This document shows positions 58,976-64,000 of a DNA stretch of 64,000 nt, in pieces. Both the position numbers and the translations under genes were made by a program. Source of the stretch: Candidatus Lindowbacteria bacterium RIFCSPLOWO2_12_FULL_62_27 (lineage in GTDB: Bacteria > Lindowbacteria > 2-12-FULL-62-27). The notes beneath the pieces were generated by a model, which was given only the letters and a program-made list of their open reading frames with translations, was not told where the DNA came from and did not search any database. Location: the NCBI GenBank assembly GCA_001784175.1, contig MFPR01000017.1:93024-157023 (forward strand). Reading direction: 5' to 3'. The stretch's first letter is position 1. Each line of letters opens with the position of its first letter.

Positions 58976-60376
58976 ATGGAAGCGAACAAACTGCTGGACT
59001 GTCTGAAACCGCTTTTGCCTCCCGGAAGTTTTCTCGCGGGGGGCGCCGTGCGTGACATGCTGCTGGGCGTCGAACCGAGGGACGTCGATGTCCTTGTCCC
59101 GGCCGATCCGATGGTCCTCGGCCGTACGATCGCGGAGCGCCTCGACGGGTTCTTCGTCCCGCTGGACGAATCGCGGCGGATCGCCCGCGTGGTCCTTCGC
59201 GGCGGCGACGACGTGGATCTTCTGCCCATCCCCTCGGGCGGCGTTCCCGAAAGCCTCGCGGAACGGGACTTCACCATGAACGCGATCGCGCAGTCGCTCG
59301 ACACAGGCGCGCTCGTGGATCCCTTCAATGGCCGGGAGGATTTGAAGAACAAAACGATCCGGCACGTCGCCGAAAAGAACCTGGAGGACGACCCGCTCCG
59401 GATCCTCCGCGCATGGCGGTTTCACGCCACCCTCGGATTTTCCATCGATCCGGCGCTTCTTGCGGCCATTCGACAAAAACACAACCGCATCTGGTCCGTC
59501 GCCCCGGAACGGATTGCCGAGGAGTGGTTTATCATCCTCGCCGCGCCCGCCGCCGGGCGAGCCGTCCGCGCCATGGCCGACGCCGGCACGCTGACCGCGC
59601 TCCTGCCGGAACTCCTGCCGATGCGTGGGTGTACCCAGAACGAGTTCCACCACCTCGACGTGTTCGATCACTCCCTCGCGGCAATCGATGTGGTCGATGA
59701 CATCGCCGGCCGGCCGGAGCGGCAGTTCCCGCCGGAGGCGGCGCCGGTGGTCGCCGAGTACCTTGCGCGGACCCTCGTGGGCCGCCGGCCGCGCGTGGCG
59801 TACCTTCGATTCGCGGCCCTCCTCCACGACATCGAAAAACCGTCGGCCCGGTCGGTCGACCCGGACGGCCGGGTGCATTTCTACGGACACGAAAAAACGG
59901 GAAGGGCGTCCGCCTCCGCGATCTGCGGGAAACTTCGACTCGCCAGGGACGAAAGCGATCTCGTCGCCCGGCTGGTCGCGCAGCACATGATCTTCGGGCC
60001 GGAACTCTTCGACGCGACGGCCGACCGCGACCGGTTTTTTTATAGAATCTTCCGCGACTTCGGAGGCGACGACGGCATCGGCCTTCTGATCCTCTCCCTC
60101 GCCGACCGCATGGCCAGCCTGGGCCCGGCGGTGACGGGCGACTTCAACGAGAGCCACCGCCGGCTGGTCGTCGACGGCGTCGTCCGATACATTCAGGAAA
60201 AGGAGCGGGTGGTGCCGCCCAAGCTGCTGTCAGGCAATGACGTCATGACCGCCCTGAACCTTCCCCCCGGCCCGGCCGTCGGCGTGATCCTCGAACGCGT
60301 CCGGGAACTCCAGGCCGAAGGCAAAATCCGCAGCCGCGACGACGCCCTCCGCGCCCTGCCCTCGCTCCGCCCGTGA
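58976..60376 (+). CDS. cca: CCA tRNA nucleotidyltransferase/poly(A) polymerase family with HD domain
   Basis: 466 residues. Nucleotidyltransferase head: FLAGGAVRDMLLGVEPRDVDVLV (GGxxRD and DVDV metal Asps), SLAERDFTMNAIA and DPLRILRAWRFHATLGF (class II template region). An HD domain follows (HLDVFDHSLAAID; LLHDIEKPSA; GHEKTG), as in E. coli-type Cca. Since the tRNA-Arg here lacks an encoded CCA, a CCA-adding enzyme is required. Overlaps putA at its stop. Confidence 0.92.
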   Translation: MEANKLLDCLKPLLPPGSFLAGGAVRDMLLGVEPRDVDVLVPADPMVLGRTIAERLDGFFVPLDESRRIARVVLRGGDDVDLLPIPSGGVPESLAERDFTMNAIAQSLDTGALVDPFNGREDLKNKTIRHVAEKNLEDDPLRILRAWRFHATLGFSIDPALLAAIRQKHNRIWSVAPERIAEEWFIILAAPAAGRAVRAMADAGTLTALLPELLPMRGCTQNEFHHLDVFDHSLAAIDVVDDIAGRPERQFPPEAAPVVAEYLARTLVGRRPRVAYLRFAALLHDIEKPSARSVDPDGRVHFYGHEKTGRASASAICGKLRLARDESDLVARLVAQHMIFGPELFDATADRDRFFYRIFRDFGGDDGIGLLILSLADRMASLGPAVTGDFNESHRRLVVDGVVRYIQEKERVVPPKLLSGNDVMTALNLPPGPAVGVILERVRELQAEGKIRSRDDALRALPSLRP

Positions 60377-63303
60377 TGCGCACCTTCGAGCCGGCGATTG
60401 CCGGCCGCGCCCGCGGCCTGCTCGAGGCCGTTGACCGCCGGGAACGGGAACTGTCGGTCGGTGAAACGCTCGAGGACCGGATCTTGGACTGGAGCATGGC
60501 CGATCCCGACCGCAAGACCCGAATCCTGCGGTTCATCGACGTATTCCCCGCCCTCAAGACCGACGCCGAGATCGTGGACCATCTCAAACAGTACTTTCCT
60601 CATTCGGACCAGCGTCTCCCTCTCACGCTTCGGGCCGGCCTCCGCGTCACCGGGGGGCTCTTGACCGGCCGGCTGGTGGCGGGCACGGCCCGGATGGTCA
60701 TGAAAAACATGGCCTCGCGATTCATCGGCGGAGAAACAGAAGCGGAGGCGGCGGAGTCGATCCGGCGGCTCCGCGCGCAGAAACTCGAATACACCCTCGA
60801 CTTCCTCGGCGAAGCCACCTTGTCCGAACCGGAGGCCGACCTCAATCTGGAATCGATCCTTTCGATGCTCGCGTACCTGTCCCGCGATGGCGCGCGCGCG
60901 CACTTCTCCGTCAAATGCTCATCCCTCACCTCCTTTCTCGATCCCGTCGACCCGGACGAGGTGGCCCGGCGGCTCGCCCCCAGACTTCGCGCACTCTTTC
61001 GGCAGGCGGCGGAAAAAAACGCGTTCCTTCATTTTGACGCCGAACACTACGAAACCTGCGATCTCGTCCTCGACCTCGTACTGAAACTTCTCGACGAGCC
61101 CGACGGCTGCGCCCTGCCGGACGCCGGCATCGTGATCCAGTCGTATCTTCACGACGCGGCTGCTCGCGTCGATCGTGTCCTCGACTGGTGCCGCCGTCAC
61201 CGGCGATCCATGACGGTCCGGCTGGTCAAAGGGGCGTACTGGGATTCCGAAGTCATCCGCGCCCGGCGGCTGGGACATGCCGAGCCTGTCTATCTGAACA
61301 AATGGGAAACCGACGCCGCGTTCGAACGGATCCTTCTCACGCTCCTCGATGCTCACGCGGTCGTCCGCACGGCCGTCGCGAGCCACAATCTCCGAAGCAT
61401 CGCCGCCGCGCAGGCGCTCGCGGAAGAACTCAAAGCGCCGCCCGGACAGCTCGAATTCCAGTTCCTCCACGGCATGGCCCGCGCCACACGGTCGGTCCTC
61501 GTCGATCAGGGTCACACCGTCCGCGTCTACATGCCCTACGGCCGCTTGATTCCGGGTATGGCGTATCTCGTCCGCCGGCTCCTGGAGAACAGCTCAAACG
61601 TGTCCTTCCTCCGGCGCCGCCGAATCGGCGATCAGCCGGCGGAGGAACTGCTGAACCCTCCTCGTGTGAGCCCGCCCGCCGAACCGGAGAGGGTCGACCG
61701 CCCGCCGGATTCCGCCGGCGATACATTTCATAATGTCCCCTTGATCGAATTTTTCAGGAAGGGTGTTCGCGAGGCCATGCACGAAGCGCTCCAACACAGG
61801 TTGATGGCCAACCCCGAGCGGATCGGACCGATCATCGATGGTCAGCCGGTCGGCGGGAAAACGGAAATCCTCTCACTCAATCCCTCCCACCCCGATCGCG
61901 TGGTCGCCGAAACCGATCTCGCCGACGCACAGATGGCCAAAGACGCCGTCTGCGCCGCCCGTCGGGCATGGCCGAAGTGGCGGAACACAAGCGCCGCCGG
62001 CCGCGCCAGAATTCTGCGTGCGGCGGCCAGCCTGATGACGGCGAAACGCCACGAGCTTGCGGCCCTGGAAGTTTGCGAGGCGGGGAAACCCTGGGAAGAG
62101 GCACAGGCAGACGTCGCCGAGGCCATCGATTATCTGCGTTACTACGCGACCGAAGCCGAGCGTCTCGAAGCGGGCCGGCGATACCAGCCACACGTGCCCG
62201 GAGAACTCAACCTCGGAATGTTCCGCCCGCGCGGGGTCGCCGCCGTCATCAGTCCTTGGAATTTCCCGCTGGCCATCCCCGCCGGCCAGACCGCCGCGGC
62301 CCTGGCGGCCGGCAACTGCGTCGTCTTCAAACCGGCCGAGCAGACGCCGCTGGTCGCGCACCATCTCGCGCGGATTTATTTCGAAGCCGGTCTGCCCGCG
62401 GGCGTCCTCCAGTTTCTGCCGGGCATCGGCGAGTGGGTCGGCCCGGCCCTCGTCGAACATCCGGACGTCGATGTGATCGCATTCACCGGCTCGAGAGCCA
62501 TCGGCGAGGAGATTATCAAACGCGCAGCCGCCGCGGGCCCGGCGCCGTCAGGCGCAAAAAAAGTGATCGCAGAAATGGGCGGGAAAAATGCAGTGATCGT
62601 CGATTCCGGCGCCGATGTTGACCTTGCCGTCCAGGAATGCGTCCGGTCAGCCTTCGACTACGCTGGCCAGAAATGCTCCGCGGCCGGCCGGCTCATCCTG
62701 CTCAAGGATATTTATGAGGCCTTCTTGAAGCGCTTCGCCGCCGCCGTCCAAAGCCATCCGCTCGGCTACGCCGAAATACCTTCGACGCGCATCTCGCCGC
62801 TCATCGACGCCGCCGCGCTCACTCGCGTGAATGAGCGAATCGACCTCGCCGTCCGCGAAGGCCGCTGGGTCCTGCCGCCCGACCCCGGGCGTATTCCAAA
62901 AGAAGGTTACTTCGTCCCCCCCGCCATCGTCTCCCTCACGTCCGTGAGCGCGCGAACGGCCCAGGAGGAAATCTTCGGCCCTCTCCTCGCCGTCCTCGAA
63001 GCCCGCTCGATCGACGAGGCCATCGAGATCGCCAACAGCGTGCCCTACGCGCTCACCGGCGGGATTTTCTCCCGCCACCCCGGCCACATCGAACGCGTGC
63101 GCCGCCATCTCGACGTCGGCAACCTCTACATCAACCGCGCCATCACGGGCGCGGTCGTCGGCCGGCAGCCGTTCGGAGGACACCGCGCGTCGGGCGTGGG
63201 CTCCAAGGCCGGCGGCCCCGACTACCTCGCGCAGTTCTGCGTTCCGGTCACCATCTCCGAAAATCTCACGCGTCACGGGTTCTCGCCGGACGTCTCGCGC
63301 TAG
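60376..63303 (+). CDS. putA: bifunctional proline dehydrogenase/L-glutamate gamma-semialdehyde dehydrogenase
   Basis: 975 residues from ATG 60376 (GTG 60373 overlaps the cca stop and is an alternative). Proline dehydrogenase barrel about 60-430: VRLVKGAYWDSEVIRA, YLNKWETDAAFERIL, FLHGMARATR, RVYMPYGRLIPGMAYLVRRLLENSSN. P5C dehydrogenase about 480-960: SPWNFPLAIPAGQ, VFKPAEQTP, EMGGKNAVIVDSGAD with catalytic Glu, FDYAGQKCSAAGR with catalytic Cys, EEIFGPLLAV. It lacks the N-terminal ribbon-helix-helix repressor domain of enteric PutA (family knowledge), so it is a short type A-like enzyme converting proline to glutamate in the membrane-associated cytosol. Confidence 0.96.
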   Translation: MRTFEPAIAGRARGLLEAVDRRERELSVGETLEDRILDWSMADPDRKTRILRFIDVFPALKTDAEIVDHLKQYFPHSDQRLPLTLRAGLRVTGGLLTGRLVAGTARMVMKNMASRFIGGETEAEAAESIRRLRAQKLEYTLDFLGEATLSEPEADLNLESILSMLAYLSRDGARAHFSVKCSSLTSFLDPVDPDEVARRLAPRLRALFRQAAEKNAFLHFDAEHYETCDLVLDLVLKLLDEPDGCALPDAGIVIQSYLHDAAARVDRVLDWCRRHRRSMTVRLVKGAYWDSEVIRARRLGHAEPVYLNKWETDAAFERILLTLLDAHAVVRTAVASHNLRSIAAAQALAEELKAPPGQLEFQFLHGMARATRSVLVDQGHTVRVYMPYGRLIPGMAYLVRRLLENSSNVSFLRRRRIGDQPAEELLNPPRVSPPAEPERVDRPPDSAGDTFHNVPLIEFFRKGVREAMHEALQHRLMANPERIGPIIDGQPVGGKTEILSLNPSHPDRVVAETDLADAQMAKDAVCAARRAWPKWRNTSAAGRARILRAAASLMTAKRHELAALEVCEAGKPWEEAQADVAEAIDYLRYYATEAERLEAGRRYQPHVPGELNLGMFRPRGVAAVISPWNFPLAIPAGQTAAALAAGNCVVFKPAEQTPLVAHHLARIYFEAGLPAGVLQFLPGIGEWVGPALVEHPDVDVIAFTGSRAIGEEIIKRAAAAGPAPSGAKKVIAEMGGKNAVIVDSGADVDLAVQECVRSAFDYAGQKCSAAGRLILLKDIYEAFLKRFAAAVQSHPLGYAEIPSTRISPLIDAAALTRVNERIDLAVREGRWVLPPDPGRIPKEGYFVPPAIVSLTSVSARTAQEEIFGPLLAVLEARSIDEAIEIANSVPYALTGGIFSRHPGHIERVRRHLDVGNLYINRAITGAVVGRQPFGGHRASGVGSKAGGPDYLAQFCVPVTISENLTRHGFSPDVSR

Positions 63304-63311
63304 CCGCCGCG

Positions 63312-63618
63312 TCACCACCGCGGGCGAAAGCCCCCGCTCATCTTCGCCGCCACCGCCGTCGCCAGCATGTAGGCCACGACCGCCACCAGCACGTTAAAGA
63401 TACCCCCGGCTGGACTCGTGCACCACCAAACCGATCGAGGCCCAGTACAGCAGATCTTCCACCCCGGCCAGCAGAGTCGCGGATTTCACGCGGCCCCACA
63501 CGACCATCACCGTCTGCACTTCCGTCAGCAGACTCGATGTAAACCGGACGACAAAAATCAGCGGAACGGCAAACCAGCTCGACAGAGCGGTCGTCAACGC
63601 CGTCTCCAGGTCCATCAT
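63312..63618 (-). pseudogene. UPF0316/DUF5698-like membrane protein with a +1 base in a G run
   Basis: ATG 63618 has GGGAGG 8 bases upstream. The first frame (MMDLETALTTALSSWFAVPLIFVVRFTSSLLTEVQTVMVVWGRVKSATLLAGVEDLLYWASIGLVV) matches the N-terminus of UPF0316/YebE-like proteins, which carry LIFLARxxDVSLGTxRxxFVxRG. It stops at 63394, but dropping one G from the five at 63403-63407 (minus strand GGGGG) continues as GIFNVLVAVVAYMLATAVAAKMSGG to a stop at 63312. So either a real frameshift or a homopolymer sequencing error. Confidence 0.72.
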
Positions 63619-63830
63619 GATACTCACCTCCCACACTCACACCGCTGGATATTCAAGCACGCCTCGGGTTCCCATCTCAGGGGGTGTCGTGTTCCTATGC
63701 CCGATTGTCCCGCTCCCCGGCCCCCCGAATCAAGACACCCCGCCGAAAAGATTTTATCCCCCACCGCCTCTAAGGTACCCAACTCCTTAGAGCCGTTAAG
63801 TCCCTAACCCGTTGTTCCGCCGGAAACAAA

Positions 63831-63859
63831 TTGACGCGGCCGGGGTTTTGAGGTCAAAT
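63831..63859 (+). promoter_or_regulatory. promoter of moxR
   Basis: TTGACG (63831-63836), 17 bases, TCAAAT (63854-63859); 13 bases remain to the ATG. The rest of 63637-63872 contains no supported gene. Confidence 0.55.
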
Positions 63860-63872
63860 CATTTAACCGGCC

Positions 63873-64000
63873 ATGACCTTGGATGCGATTTCAACGTTTG
63901 AGCAAAATGTGAATGCTGTGCTTCTCGGAAAACGCGAGATTGTCCGGCGGGCCCTGATCGTTCTCATCTGCCGCGGCCATATGCTTCTGGAGGATGTCCC
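63873..64000 (+). CDS. MoxR-family AAA+ ATPase, N-terminal fragment (3' end outside window)
   Basis: 42 residues visible: MTLDAISTFEQNVNAVLLGKREIVRRALIVLICRGHMLLEDVP. The phrase VLLGKREIVRRALIVLICRGHMLLEDVP is the MoxR/RavA pattern that leads straight into the Walker A (PGxGKT) just beyond the edge. MoxR chaperones help mature periplasmic or membrane complexes together with VWA proteins. The left-edge DUF4175-like/GATase-like genes belong to the same functional neighbourhood in other bacteria, but lie 60 kb away here. Confidence 0.85.
   Translation, partial: MTLDAISTFEQNVNAVLLGKREIVRRALIVLICRGHMLLEDV

Noticed and set aside
1-64000. CRISPR array or rRNA operon
   Set aside because: No regularly spaced direct repeats with unique spacers and no rRNA sequence seen; the only tandem repeats are inside the S74 gene.

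Overview
The window is a high-GC, densely packed bacterial chromosome segment of Gram-negative character. It carries many signal peptides, a Por/BAM-independent set of secreted proteins, a SPOR-domain protein, DegP-type protease, flotillin/NfeD and an MOP flippase. I cannot name the phylum. The mixture (secreted S74 'tail-fiber' proteins, TMTC-like TPR glycosyltransferases, class III cyclases fused to HEAT or TPR repeats, B12-radical SAM plus ATP-grasp, Bacteroidota-type GATase-like 'asparagine synthetase B' protein) suggests an uncultivated lineage rather than a model phylum.

Layout. 1-5244: end of a DUF4175-like/TPR/GATase-like secreted operon, then a TerC membrane protein. 5246-12132: histidine kinase with a degenerate GGDEF tail, an ATP-grasp/B12-radical SAM operon with a consensus promoter and palindrome, and a divergent polytopic membrane protein. 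12258-22835: a mobile island made of two elements in tandem at tRNA-Arg(UCU), marked by three copies of the 5' half of the tRNA. Element 1 (about 5.3 kb) is decayed: AbiEi antitoxin with a broken AbiEii toxin, a PIN toxin pair, a frameshifted secreted S74 protein bracketed by inverted-repeat units, a DUF2442 protein and an integrase scar. Element 2 (about 5.2 kb) looks intact and is a minimal integrative mobilizable element on one strand: Rep_trans initiator, small protein, FtsK/HerA translocase, ribbon-helix-helix regulator, small protein and tyrosine integrase. It is clearly more AT-rich than the surroundings.

22837-31143: glycosyltransferase, Nfu, SDR, a PLP enzyme, panB, panC and a HEAT-cyclase. 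31140-37846: a secreted protein, flippase, FlgO/CsgG-like protein, miaB and a SPOR protein. 37925-46746: mutS-mutL-miaA-SPFH-hflX-accB-degP, overlapping head to tail and probably one transcription unit. 46784-54311: a lone secreted protein, flotillin/NfeD, DUF4139, and a gamma-glutamyl (PuuA/PuuD-like) plus SDR operon. 54412-64000: cyclase-TPR, TMTC-like, cca, putA, a frameshifted UPF0316-like gene and the start of moxR.

The most interesting signal is in element 2. Its integrase reading frame runs through the attachment site. In the integrated state its tail is borrowed from neighbouring DNA. In the excised circle the same frame would continue for about 63 codons and stop as a GTGA overlap with the rep start, so excision would both change the integrase C-terminus and couple it to the replication gene. 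The element also integrates into the 5' half of the tRNA and supplies a replacement promoter.
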